Assembly (NCBI GenBank): GCA_017410365.1 | Contig: JAFQQY010000033.1 | Span: forward strand, 124,001-188,000 | Length of the DNA: 64,000 bases | DNA from: Prevotella sp. | GTDB taxonomy: Bacteria; Bacteroidota; Bacteroidia; Bacteroidales; Bacteroidaceae | Direction: 5' to 3' | Shown: positions 8,550-17,282 of the stretch, piece after piece | Numbering within the stretch: position 1 is the first letter of the stretch | How the letters are laid out: every line of letters starts with the position of its first letter | Program-made: the position numbers and the translations under genes | The notes under the pieces: generated by a model | What the model saw: only the letters and a program-made list of their open reading frames with translations | What the model was told of the DNA's origin: nothing | Databases searched by the model: none

Positions 8550-10565
8550 TCAAAGTTCAATGGTTATACTGTCTATCTGTTCACCGGGCGTCTTGTCTGC
8601 CTCGCGAGGCAGATAGACCGGCATGTCGGCCTGCAAGGGGAGTATGCGGAGTTCCAGCCTGCGGCAGTTCTCTGGCAGGCGACTGAGGGCGTAACAGAAT
8701 GGCCGTCCGTTATAGAAATTATCGTCTATCAGCTGGCCGTCGGCATAGAGCCTGGCCACGTCGCCCCGATAGTTGATGGTCAGCAGTCCGGAGAGCGTGT
8801 CGGGCAGGGTGATGGAATAGACGGCAGCATGATCGAAGTCTGCGTCGGTCGGTGCCTCGGCCACCTTCTGCTTGCCAACGACAATGGTGCGCGGTGTGCC
8901 GGCCTCCTTGACCTTCTGCCACTCCACTCGCACCGGCTCACTGGTGTGGGCAGTCTCGGTGAGGAAGAGCCGCCCGGCCTCCTCTGGCGTAAGCAGATAG
9001 ATGTTTCCACAGACGGGCTTCGCCGTGCCGCGTGGCTTGAGGTTTCGCAGTGTCTTGCCGTTCTGCAGGGCTATGGTGGTGGGGATGCCCCTTACCTGCT
9101 CCATGTAGATGTTGCCGTCGCGCTTGGCAATCAGCTGGCCGGTGGCATAGCGGATGCCGCCGATGTTGACAGGGAAGATGCAGGTGGTGCCGGCAGGGAT
9201 GGTCACTTTGGGCAAATCAACGCCGCACAGTGACAGTCGGACGTTTTTCTTGGCGGTGAGGTTCTGCAGCCGCTCGTAGTTGTTGACGAAGATGAAGCCA
9301 GAGCCGTCTTTCTGGCGCACTGCCCATCGCAGAGAGTCGTCATAGCCCTGGCGGATGTCCTTCGGTCCGGGGAACGAAGCCTCCATCGGAGCCAGCAAGT
9401 CGCCCCAGTCATGCATGAAGAGATGCAGTTTGCGCAGGATGTAGTAGTGTGGGTTCTTCTGCCCGAATTCGCCTAACGGTGCCTGAAAGTCATAGCTCTT
9501 TACCGGCAGGTCGTTATTGGCTGTGGCTCTGGTGTGTATGCCCTCGCTGAGGGTGATGCCCGTCAGGCTTTGTGGGTTCGTTCCGCCGTGATACATGTAG
9601 TAGCCCAGCAGGTTGGAACCGCTGCCCAGTTTCACCACCGCCATAGCGTAGGCATCCTCAGGGTAGATGTAGGGACGGCGGTGGTAGGCAGTTGCCATGC
9701 CGCCACCCAGTTCGCAGGTGAAGTAGGGGTAGTCATCGTCGCCCTTTGCCGTCTCTTCCTTCTGCTCGCCCAGTAGGTCGGTGCCAATGGCGGTCGACGA
9801 GCGGAAGGCCTTGAAGTTAAATGCCTTGTAATAGTTGCCAGTGGCCTCACGGGTGTTTCTCTCCCAAAAGCCGTCGGCATAGTCGCCATATAGGGGCAGC
9901 ATCTCGCCGAAAGGTACGGGCTTGGTGAGTGCAGGCCAGCCGGTGCGGGTGTAGAATGGCAGGTCGTAACCGATAGCCTGTGCCATACGCTTCAATGCCA
10001 TCAGGTAGTCGCCCGGACCGCGATACTCGTTGTCGAACTGCGCTGCCACCACCGGACCGCCGTCTTTCCATTGCAGCCCCTGCACCTGTGTGAATATCTG
10101 CCTGTAGAGCCGCTCCACGTATGCCATGAACTTTGGGTCGGTGCTCCGCACCTTGGTTCCCTTGTCGAAGATCCAGTCGGGAATGCCGCCCTGACGCACC
10201 TCGCCGTGACAGAAAGGCCCCACGCGCAGCACCACGGACATCCCCTCCTCTTTGCACACCTCAAGGAAGCGGCGCAGGTTGCGCTCGCCACTCCAGTTGA
10301 AGATGCCCTCCTGCTCCTCCACATGGTTCCAGAACACGTAGGTGGCAATCATCGTCACACCGCCCTCCTTGATTTTCCTTACCTCTGCAGGCCACTCATC
10401 GGCGGGGATGCGGCTGTAGTGTACCTCGCCCATTACGGGACAGACGCGCCGCCCGTCAATAATCAGGCTCTGACGGTCCCATTGTACTTCAGGAATGACG
10501 TTTTGTGTCAGGCCTACCATCGGCAGGCAAAGTATGGCAAATGCCATTAGAATAGTCTTTCTCAT
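8550..10565 (-). CDS. GH35 beta-galactosidase
   Basis: 671 aa with a signal peptide (MRKTILMAFAILCLPMVG). The start of the TIM barrel is typical of GH35 (CPVMGEVHYSRIPADEWP). The acid/base is probably Glu180 in AAQFDNEYRG and the nucleophile Glu285 in FTCELGGGM. The C-terminal half contains beta-sandwich domains. Predicted action is removal of beta-linked galactose from pectic side chains. The stop codon falls within a short TTGAACT repeat, and the next gene starts 21 bases later. It follows the GNAT gene by only 5 bases, so the genes are almost surely co-transcribed. Confidence 0.88.
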   Translation of the reverse strand: MRKTILMAFAILCLPMVGLTQNVIPEVQWDRQSLIIDGRRVCPVMGEVHYSRIPADEWPAEVRKIKEGGVTMIATYVFWNHVEEQEGIFNWSGERNLRRFLEVCKEEGMSVVLRVGPFCHGEVRQGGIPDWIFDKGTKVRSTDPKFMAYVERLYRQIFTQVQGLQWKDGGPVVAAQFDNEYRGPGDYLMALKRMAQAIGYDLPFYTRTGWPALTKPVPFGEMLPLYGDYADGFWERNTREATGNYYKAFNFKAFRSSTAIGTDLLGEQKEETAKGDDDYPYFTCELGGGMATAYHRRPYIYPEDAYAMAVVKLGSGSNLLGYYMYHGGTNPQSLTGITLSEGIHTRATANNDLPVKSYDFQAPLGEFGQKNPHYYILRKLHLFMHDWGDLLAPMEASFPGPKDIRQGYDDSLRWAVRQKDGSGFIFVNNYERLQNLTAKKNVRLSLCGVDLPKVTIPAGTTCIFPVNIGGIRYATGQLIAKRDGNIYMEQVRGIPTTIALQNGKTLRNLKPRGTAKPVCGNIYLLTPEEAGRLFLTETAHTSEPVRVEWQKVKEAGTPRTIVVGKQKVAEAPTDADFDHAAVYSITLPDTLSGLLTINYRGDVARLYADGQLIDDNFYNGRPFCYALSRLPENCRRLELRILPLQADMPVYLPREADKTPGEQIDSITIEL

Positions 10566-10570
10566 GTTAT

Positions 10571-11164
10571 CTATTGATTTATATTTTTGCGGAACATTTT
10601 ATATACGTATTCTTCGTCATCGGTGCTGAACTCCGGCACGGTGCCCTCACCAATCTGCTCGAATCCATGCATCGGATAGTACTCCCAATTGCAGGTGCAG
10701 TCTGTCCAGAGATACAGCCATTCTATGTCACGCTCCCTGAGCCGTTCTATCAGGGCGTTCAGCACAGGTGTACCATAGCCTGGCTTCTGACTGATAAAGA
10801 AAGAGAGTTTTGCCGAGTTTGGCACCATCTTCGACTGTAGTTCTGCATCCGTCCGCATCAGGTAACGCTCGTTGGTCAAAAGTGTCTGCTGCTCCTCTGT
10901 TGTCATATTTGGGAATTGGCTCCGCAACCATAAAGCAGCATCGTTGGTGTCACCTGGCAGCCATGCAAAGGCGATGGCCTGAAGGCCTTCTTCGTCTTCT
11001 GCCTGAAATGCCAAATCAGCAGAATACAAACTGTACCTGGTCAAATGCTGGCAGAAGATACGGGCTACTTCAGAACTATGAGCACCTTGTTCCTTACCCC
11101 AGACTCCCGCTGCCATCTTTGCAACGAGGTCTATTCTTTCATGAGCGAATTGTTTGATAGCCAT
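10571..11164 (-). CDS. GNAT-family N-acetyltransferase
   Basis: 197 aa without a signal peptide, so cytoplasmic. The acetyl-CoA binding signature is QKPGYGTPVLNALI around residues 128-141, followed by an IEWLYLWTD strand and NWEYYPMHGFEQIGEG, the usual end of the GNAT fold (YxxxGF). It sits between secreted GH2 and GH35 genes, 83 bases after GH2 and 5 bases before GH35. A cytoplasmic acetyltransferase is an odd member of a secreted glycosidase operon. The substrate is unknown. Confidence 0.85.
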   Translation of the reverse strand: MAIKQFAHERIDLVAKMAAGVWGKEQGAHSSEVARIFCQHLTRYSLYSADLAFQAEDEEGLQAIAFAWLPGDTNDAALWLRSQFPNMTTEEQQTLLTNERYLMRTDAELQSKMVPNSAKLSFFISQKPGYGTPVLNALIERLRERDIEWLYLWTDCTCNWEYYPMHGFEQIGEGTVPEFSTDDEEYVYKMFRKNINQ

Positions 11165-11247
11165 AAAGCTGTTTGTTATTCGTTAAATTGGAATTTACTT
11201 GTTAATCTCTCTTATCACACGGCATGGATTTCCAATTGATTGGTTTA

Positions 11248-13269
11248 TTAATTAGTATTTACTATCCATGTGCAGGTGTCGCTGAGCTTGCCCGAGCGTA
11301 CTTCTATTTTGTTTTCTCCCTCAATGAGGCTGATACCCTGCCATTGCAGCCGCCCGATGTCGTCGGCTTTGGCCTTGCCTATCTTTCGACCGTTCACGTA
11401 GAGGGTAGCCTCTCGCTGGTTGGTGTAGGCTTTCACATCGGTCACCGCATGGCGGCGGGTAGTGAAGCGGCGGCCGGTGATGTAGACCATCGGCTCGGGG
11501 TTCCACTGCGCCTTGTAGAAGTAATAGATGTCCTTGCACACCTGCCGGTTGTAGGTCACCACGCCCTTGTCGTTCATGCCGTCGCGGTCGCCCTCGTGGC
11601 GTATGCTGGTCTGCATGTCGCTGAACTGCCAGATGCACTTGCACCATAGCCACTGCTCGTCCTTGATGGCCCGCCAATAGCCCTCATGGGTCAGCAGTTG
11701 GTAGTTCTCGGCATGGTCGCGGATGCGGTCGTAGCGCGGATCGGTGTGGATATGGATGCTGCCTGCGTCGCCATACTCCGAGATGCCAAGGGGCTGACCG
11801 CCTCGCGTGGCCTTGGCCTCTGCATAGAACTGTCGCACTTTCTGCTCATTACCGGGACGGCGGAAATATTTGTTCCAAGCCATGAGGTCGCTGCAGCCGA
11901 GATAGTGGGTGTGCTGAACGCAGGTAGCAAAGGTGGTGAGACGTGAGGGGTCGGCCAGTTTTACTATCTGATGTAACTCTTTGATGAAGCCAACGGGATT
12001 GTCCCATTCACGGAAACGGCCTTCATCAACAAGCAGTTCGTTGAAAAGGCCCCAGAAGCATACCGAGGGGTGGTTGTAGTTCTGGTGTACCATTTCGAGC
12101 GCCACCTGCCGGGCATTGTCTTCCACGTTCTTCACATAGCCGGTGAAGTCATATCCACCTGGTCCGACAAGAGGAATCTCGCTCCAGAGTACCATGCCGC
12201 GGCGGTCGGCCAGCTCGTAGAAATAGCGGCTCTGCGGATAGTGCGAAAGACGTATCATGGTAGCTCCCGTCTCGCTGATGAGTTGCATGTCGCGCTCATG
12301 GTCTTCAGCGGAAAGGGCGCTACCTTTTCCATCTACATCCTCATGACGGTTAAAGCCCAGCAGCGGGTAATGCTCTCCGTTGAGAAAGAATCCTTGTTCG
12401 GGGTCAACCGAGAAATACCGTAGGCCAGTCTGCTCCTCCACCGTGTCGATTACCCGTCCGCCGTCTAACAGTTCCACCTTTATATTATATAGGTAGGGAT
12501 TCTTTCGGGCGTGCCAAAGCGTAGGATTCCTTAACGAGATGCTTTGCTGCATCACGCCACCACTGACAGCATCTGTCCGCTGCGCCACCACCTTTCCACA
12601 GGCATCGGTCATGGTCAGCCGCAGCTGCTTGGTCTCAGTTGCCGTGGTCAACGACAATACAGTCTCTATGCGGAGTTCTGCCTCCTGCCGCGATACTTTC
12701 TCCTGGTGCACATACACGCCACTCGAGGCATAGTCAGTGGGTGAGATACAGTCGTGGGCAGTGATGAGTAGGTGAACGGGCCGGTGTATTCCACCATAGA
12801 CATTGAAGTCGCCCGAGATGGGCAGCACATCAGTACGGAAACTGTTGCCTGCCCATACCTCTATCTGGTTGTCACCCTCATGCAGAAGGTCGGTCACCTC
12901 CATGCAGAAGGCTGTATAGCCACCCTTGTGTTGACCAGCAGTCTTCCGGTTTACAAAGACATCGGCCACTGAGTTCACGCCCTCAAAACGGAGAAACACA
13001 CGATGTTCACGAAGCATTTCGTTGCTGACATTGAGCGAACGAGTATAAACCATCGTCTCACGATTGTAGAAAGTGCTCTTCACGTAGTTGGCATTCCACG
13101 TGTGTGGCAGCGTCACTAAAGTGCCTTGCTTGCCGGGTGAAGGGTCGCTGATGGGTCGTATGGTCCATCCGTCGTTGAGCTGCACGTCGGTCCTGCTCTG
13201 AGCAATGTCGGCCATCACCGCCATAAGCATTAAGGCGAGGCAAATGATTTTTTTTAGAAACACGTTCAT
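11248..13269 (-). CDS. GH2 family beta-galactosidase-like enzyme
   Basis: 673 aa with a signal peptide (MNVFLKKIICLALMLMAVMAD). Domain order is typical of GH2: sugar-binding sandwich (VTLPHTWNANYVKSTFYNRE), immunoglobulin-like domain, then a TIM barrel. The acid/base is probably Glu411 in FWGLFNELL and the nucleophile Glu498 in GISEYGDAG. A short C-terminal beta domain ends IEVRSGKLSDTCTW. It lies 3 bases after the GH28 gene. Expected activity is beta-galactosidase, but beta-glucuronidase or beta-mannosidase activity cannot be excluded from sequence. A decayed copy of its tail survives at 4837-4914. Confidence 0.87.
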   Translation of the reverse strand: MNVFLKKIICLALMLMAVMADIAQSRTDVQLNDGWTIRPISDPSPGKQGTLVTLPHTWNANYVKSTFYNRETMVYTRSLNVSNEMLREHRVFLRFEGVNSVADVFVNRKTAGQHKGGYTAFCMEVTDLLHEGDNQIEVWAGNSFRTDVLPISGDFNVYGGIHRPVHLLITAHDCISPTDYASSGVYVHQEKVSRQEAELRIETVLSLTTATETKQLRLTMTDACGKVVAQRTDAVSGGVMQQSISLRNPTLWHARKNPYLYNIKVELLDGGRVIDTVEEQTGLRYFSVDPEQGFFLNGEHYPLLGFNRHEDVDGKGSALSAEDHERDMQLISETGATMIRLSHYPQSRYFYELADRRGMVLWSEIPLVGPGGYDFTGYVKNVEDNARQVALEMVHQNYNHPSVCFWGLFNELLVDEGRFREWDNPVGFIKELHQIVKLADPSRLTTFATCVQHTHYLGCSDLMAWNKYFRRPGNEQKVRQFYAEAKATRGGQPLGISEYGDAGSIHIHTDPRYDRIRDHAENYQLLTHEGYWRAIKDEQWLWCKCIWQFSDMQTSIRHEGDRDGMNDKGVVTYNRQVCKDIYYFYKAQWNPEPMVYITGRRFTTRRHAVTDVKAYTNQREATLYVNGRKIGKAKADDIGRLQWQGISLIEGENKIEVRSGKLSDTCTWIVNTN

Positions 13270-13272
13270 AGG

Positions 13273-14628
13273 CTATTCTATCATTTCGCCGTTTATCTTG
13301 ACATTCTTCAACGTCAGCCCCTCCACGGGCCGCTTGCTGAAAGGTTTCTCCTTGCCATAGTCACTGCAGTCGATGTCTTCGAAGTCGAAGTTTCTCAGTG
13401 CGTATTTATCCGACCCGGTGACGTTGAAGAACACGTTGCACGTCATTCGTATGTTGCGGAAGGTCATGTTGCTGCATTCTGAGAGTGGCATGTCCTGACG
13501 CTCCTGTTTCTCGTAGAACTGAGTCCAGGGACGCACGAGCAGGAAGTTGCGACACTTGCCGGTGAAGTTCTCTATTCGCACATGCTGATAGCGTTGCGGC
13601 GTGTCGGGACGCATCTTCAGCCACAGCACATTATTGGTGTTGTCGGCCCTACAATTGCGCATGATGACATTCCAGTCGGTCACGCTCTCCGAGCCGAGCG
13701 TCATGCAGCCGTGGGTGGTGCCGTAGTGACAGTTCTCTACCAAGATGTTGTAGCAGGGGCCGTTTTCCGGTGCTTGGTCGGCAAAGGTGCCCTTGCCGCC
13801 CTTGAGCACTACGGCATCGTCGTTGACGTTCATATAGCAGCCTCGCACCAGCACGTCGTGGCACACGTCGATGTCGATGGCATCGGTCGATGGTCCCTTG
13901 ATATCCACTGTGGAGGAATAGATATAGAGGTCGAGATAGCGCACGTGGTGGCAACGATAGATGTGGTTGGTCCAGTAGGGCGAGTTGATGAGCCGCACGT
14001 CTTGTATGGTGACGTTTTCTGAGTTGGTGATGTAGGTCAGGCGCGGGCGTTGTGCATCCTTGTTAGTACACTGCCGGTTCCACTGGCGCCGAATCCAAAA
14101 CTCTTCCCAGTAGGAGGTGCCATTACCGTCGATGGTGCCCTTGCCACAGATAGTGAATCCGTTGATGCTGTCGGCATTCACCAGGGCGGTGAAGTACTTG
14201 CAGGTCTGCCCCTCGATGCGCGTCTCGCGTATCTCGAAGTCACGTATGCGGTCGGAGCCCTTCAGTACCCCACCCTCTTCTACCATCAGATGGGTGCCTT
14301 GGCGGAAGAACAGACTGCCGCTGTAGAATGTGCCCTTAGGCACTACCACCACTCCGCCGCCCTGCTTGGCGGCACGGTCTATCACGGCCTGAATGGCGCG
14401 TGTCTGCACCTCGTTAGTGCCCTGGCGCACGCCGTAGTCGGTCAGAAGGTAGCGTTTGCCCAGCGTGGCGACATCCACCTTTGCCGTATCGCTGAACCAC
14501 TCAGCTATGGGTTCACCATTGGGCCAGTAATCTTTAACTACAGTTTTCTTCTTCGCGTCTGCATTGTTTGTCAATACAACCATGACCAAAAGTAGGCATG
14601 GCTTCAGTAGTTTGTTTTTCGTTATCAT
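13273..14628 (-). CDS. GH28 polygalacturonase-family enzyme
   Basis: 451 aa with a signal peptide (MITKNKLLKPCLLLVMVVLTNNADA). It is a parallel beta-helix with STDAIDIDVC, NVNDDAVVLKGG, GTTHGCMTLGSE and VLWLKMR. These match the Asp, DD, His and R/K-type motifs of GH28, and the catalytic-site His is present, unlike in the two other GH28 modules of this window. Expected role is exo- or endo-cleavage of homogalacturonan or rhamnogalacturonan. It is the first gene of the leftward pectin cluster; 65 AT-rich bases separate it from yifB, and no clear TAnnTTTG promoter was found there. Confidence 0.88.
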   Translation of the reverse strand: MITKNKLLKPCLLLVMVVLTNNADAKKKTVVKDYWPNGEPIAEWFSDTAKVDVATLGKRYLLTDYGVRQGTNEVQTRAIQAVIDRAAKQGGGVVVVPKGTFYSGSLFFRQGTHLMVEEGGVLKGSDRIRDFEIRETRIEGQTCKYFTALVNADSINGFTICGKGTIDGNGTSYWEEFWIRRQWNRQCTNKDAQRPRLTYITNSENVTIQDVRLINSPYWTNHIYRCHHVRYLDLYIYSSTVDIKGPSTDAIDIDVCHDVLVRGCYMNVNDDAVVLKGGKGTFADQAPENGPCYNILVENCHYGTTHGCMTLGSESVTDWNVIMRNCRADNTNNVLWLKMRPDTPQRYQHVRIENFTGKCRNFLLVRPWTQFYEKQERQDMPLSECSNMTFRNIRMTCNVFFNVTGSDKYALRNFDFEDIDCSDYGKEKPFSKRPVEGLTLKNVKINGEMIE

Positions 14629-14693
14629 AGTTCTGATATGTTTAAAATGTAGCTTTAATTTCTATTCATTTTTTATATTCTATATTTTGGTAC

Positions 14694-16241
14694 TTATATT
14701 CCTCTCTCTGCCCAGTCGCCTCGGTCAAGATTCCTGTATCCAACTGCTTCGGCGATATGCTGGCTCTGAACTTTCTCTGAACCTTCCAAGTCGGCAATGG
14801 TGCGGGCGACCTTTAATATTCTATTGTACGCGCGAGCAGAGAGTTTCAGGCGCTCCATCGCCATCCGAAGGAGGGCCAAAGAACTTTCATCGGGTTCGGC
14901 GTATTGATGAATCATTCGCTCGGTCATCTGGGCATTGCTGTGTATGCCCTTCTGCCCTTGGAATCGGTGTTCCTGAATCTGACGAGCCTTCAACACCCTT
15001 TCGCGAATTACGGAAGACGGCTCACCCGTCGGAGCTTTGGAAAGGTCATCGTAGCTGAGTGCCGAGCACTCAACCTGAATGTCGATGCGGTCGAGCAGAG
15101 GACCGCTGATTTTGTTCATGTAGCGCTGTATCTGTCCGGGAGTGCAAGCGCAATGATGTGTTGGGTCTCCATAATATCCGCATGGGCAAGGGTTCATGGA
15201 AGCCACAAACATGAACGAGCACGGATATTCTACATTGTATTTCGCACGACTGATGCTGATGCGGCGGTCCTCAAGCGGTTGGCGCAGCACCTCAAGAACA
15301 GAGCGAGAGATTTCTGGTAACTCGTCTATGAACAGGACGCCGTTATGCGCCAGACTTATTTCTCCTGGTTGCGGATTCTGACCACCGCCAACAAGGGCTA
15401 CCTGAGATATTGTGTGGTGAGGACTGCGGAACGGACGCTGACTGATGAGGCTCGTGTCACGACTCAGTTTGCCTGCCACGCTATGTATCTGCGTTGTTTC
15501 CAGACTTTCCGATAATGATAACGGAGGAAGAATGCTCGGAAGACGCTTTGCCATCATCGACTTACCGCTGCCTGGAGGACCAATCATGATAAGGTTATGA
15601 CCTCCGGCAGCTGCCACTTCGAGGGCGCGCTTGACTGACTCCTGCCCTTTAACATCGCTGAAATCGTATTCGAAATGATTCTGTTGGTCGTAAAACTCCT
15701 TGCGCGTATCAATGACCGTGGGTTGCAGATCACCGCTACCATTGAAAAAGTTTATTACATCCATGATGGAGTCAACGCCGTAAACGTCGATGTTGTTCAC
15801 AACCGCTGCCTCACGGATGTTCTGCTTTGGAACAATTAGTCCCTTGAACTTCTCCGCTCTCGCCTTGATAGCAATTGGCAAGGCACCACGGACAGGTTGC
15901 AGACGGCCGTCAAGTCCCAACTCGCCGATGAGCATATATTCATGAAGCATACTACAATCAACCTTGCCGTTGGCAGCCAAAAGACCTATCGCCAAAGGCA
16001 AGTCATAGGCACTTCCCTCCTTTCGCAAATCAGCAGGAGCCATATTTACGGTGATGTCGGCAACGGGAAACTTAAAACCGTTGTTCTGTAAGGCAGCAAC
16101 GATGCGGTCGTGACTTTCCCGCACGGCCGTATCTGCCAATCCTGTGAGATGGAACATAACGCCTCGAGTAAGACTAACCTCCACAGTTACTGTTGTTGCT
16201 TCCAAGCCATTTACTGCAGCACAAAATGTTTTTACCAGCAT
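14694..16241 (-). CDS. comM: YifB/ComM-family Mg-chelatase-like AAA+ ATPase
   Basis: 515 aa, close to the usual family length. The N-terminal domain (about 1-170) is the ChlI-like fold of YifB proteins. The AAA+ core has Walker A GPPGSGKSMM near residue 220 and Walker B VLFIDELPE, then CPCGYYGDP and GPLLDRIDIQVE, both typical of Mg-chelatase subunits. The C-terminal part matches the Mg-chelatase C domain (LSARAYNRILKVARTIADL). ComM acts as a DNA helicase during recombination in naturally transformed bacteria; whether it does so here is not known. It follows the thioredoxin-fold lipoprotein by 19 bases. Confidence 0.93.
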   Translation of the reverse strand: MLVKTFCAAVNGLEATTVTVEVSLTRGVMFHLTGLADTAVRESHDRIVAALQNNGFKFPVADITVNMAPADLRKEGSAYDLPLAIGLLAANGKVDCSMLHEYMLIGELGLDGRLQPVRGALPIAIKARAEKFKGLIVPKQNIREAAVVNNIDVYGVDSIMDVINFFNGSGDLQPTVIDTRKEFYDQQNHFEYDFSDVKGQESVKRALEVAAAGGHNLIMIGPPGSGKSMMAKRLPSILPPLSLSESLETTQIHSVAGKLSRDTSLISQRPFRSPHHTISQVALVGGGQNPQPGEISLAHNGVLFIDELPEISRSVLEVLRQPLEDRRISISRAKYNVEYPCSFMFVASMNPCPCGYYGDPTHHCACTPGQIQRYMNKISGPLLDRIDIQVECSALSYDDLSKAPTGEPSSVIRERVLKARQIQEHRFQGQKGIHSNAQMTERMIHQYAEPDESSLALLRMAMERLKLSARAYNRILKVARTIADLEGSEKVQSQHIAEAVGYRNLDRGDWAERGI

Positions 16242-16260
16242 AGATTATTAAGAATAAAAA

Positions 16261-17265
16261 TTAGTTTTCAAATATTGTCTTCACTTTGTCTTCCAGGTCT
16301 TTTATACTAAGATTGCGGCCTATGATTTTCCCTTCTTTGTCAAATACTATAGAAGCTGGCAAAGTGCTTAATCCTAGCTGCTGTACTAATGGCGTATCCC
16401 ACATCTTGCCATCACATACATTGTGCCAAAGAAAAGAGTCACGCCTGCTATGCTCTCGGCATTCAGCCATGCGGGCATCAATGCATATACTCAGCAATTT
16501 AATGTCGTCGCCATATTCCTTCTGCAGTTTTCTGAGTCTCTTTTGATGATTTAAACTTTCATAATTCCACGAAGCCCATAAACTGATTATGTTTAGTTTT
16601 CCTTTCAGGTCATTCTGCGTAACAACCTTATCATCAATATCCTTAACAGAAAAATTCGGCAGAGTCTGATTAAGTTCTGTATTTTTCAGACTTTTTAGTT
16701 TATTATGTAAAACCTGTGCCTGGACATTAGTAGAATCGGCTTTCAGCATTATATCTGTAAGTTTGAAAGCTAATTGATAATCTGTTTCTTGCCCCTGCAC
16801 AAAATACCTATTAATAAGGTATAAGGCAGACATCGTTTTGGGATTATCTGCCACGAACTCCTCCACTTCTTTTAAAACTTCTGGTGGTGTCATATCTATG
16901 ACATCCATACGGAATGTCGTCAACAGTTCGTTTTCATCAGTACCGGTAACCTTTAGTCCTTTAAGGTGTGATGCATCTGCACTGATTTTTGCTGTAGCCC
17001 CAGGTTCGCCAAAGACTGGCTGCTGCGAATAATTAGGGAATACAAGCATAAAAGTGGCTTTACGATTCAATGGAGTTTCGTATGAAAAACGTCCGTCCAT
17101 CACCTTTATCGTATCCAAGTCATAAATGCCACCATCCATACTATATACAAAGAACTCACCCTGGTTGAAGTTCTTGAAGCGTCCCTCGATGCGGAAAAAA
17201 TCGCTATCGGTTTCGCAAGAAACTAAAACCAGAGTGAGCAGTATATATCCAATGAATTTCTTCAT
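16261..17265 (-). CDS. DUF4369/TlpA-like thioredoxin-fold lipoprotein lacking the CxxC
   Basis: 334 aa. The N-terminus is a lipoprotein signal with lipobox LVSC. About 24-125 resembles DUF4369 (FRIEGRFKNFNQGEFFVYS). About 205-330 is a thioredoxin-like AhpC/TSA domain (LPNFSVKDIDDKVV, then LSTLPASIVFDKEGKI). The active site, normally WASWCxPC, reads WASWNYES near residue 230, so both redox cysteines are absent. It cannot work as a standard disulfide reductase and may instead bind a partner or act structurally. It lies between the OmpA/TPR gene (17 bases) and yifB (19 bases). Confidence 0.85.
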   Translation of the reverse strand: MKKFIGYILLTLVLVSCETDSDFFRIEGRFKNFNQGEFFVYSMDGGIYDLDTIKVMDGRFSYETPLNRKATFMLVFPNYSQQPVFGEPGATAKISADASHLKGLKVTGTDENELLTTFRMDVIDMTPPEVLKEVEEFVADNPKTMSALYLINRYFVQGQETDYQLAFKLTDIMLKADSTNVQAQVLHNKLKSLKNTELNQTLPNFSVKDIDDKVVTQNDLKGKLNIISLWASWNYESLNHQKRLRKLQKEYGDDIKLLSICIDARMAECREHSRRDSFLWHNVCDGKMWDTPLVQQLGLSTLPASIVFDKEGKIIGRNLSIKDLEDKVKTIFEN

Positions 17266-17282
17266 ATGGTATATTTACGAGA

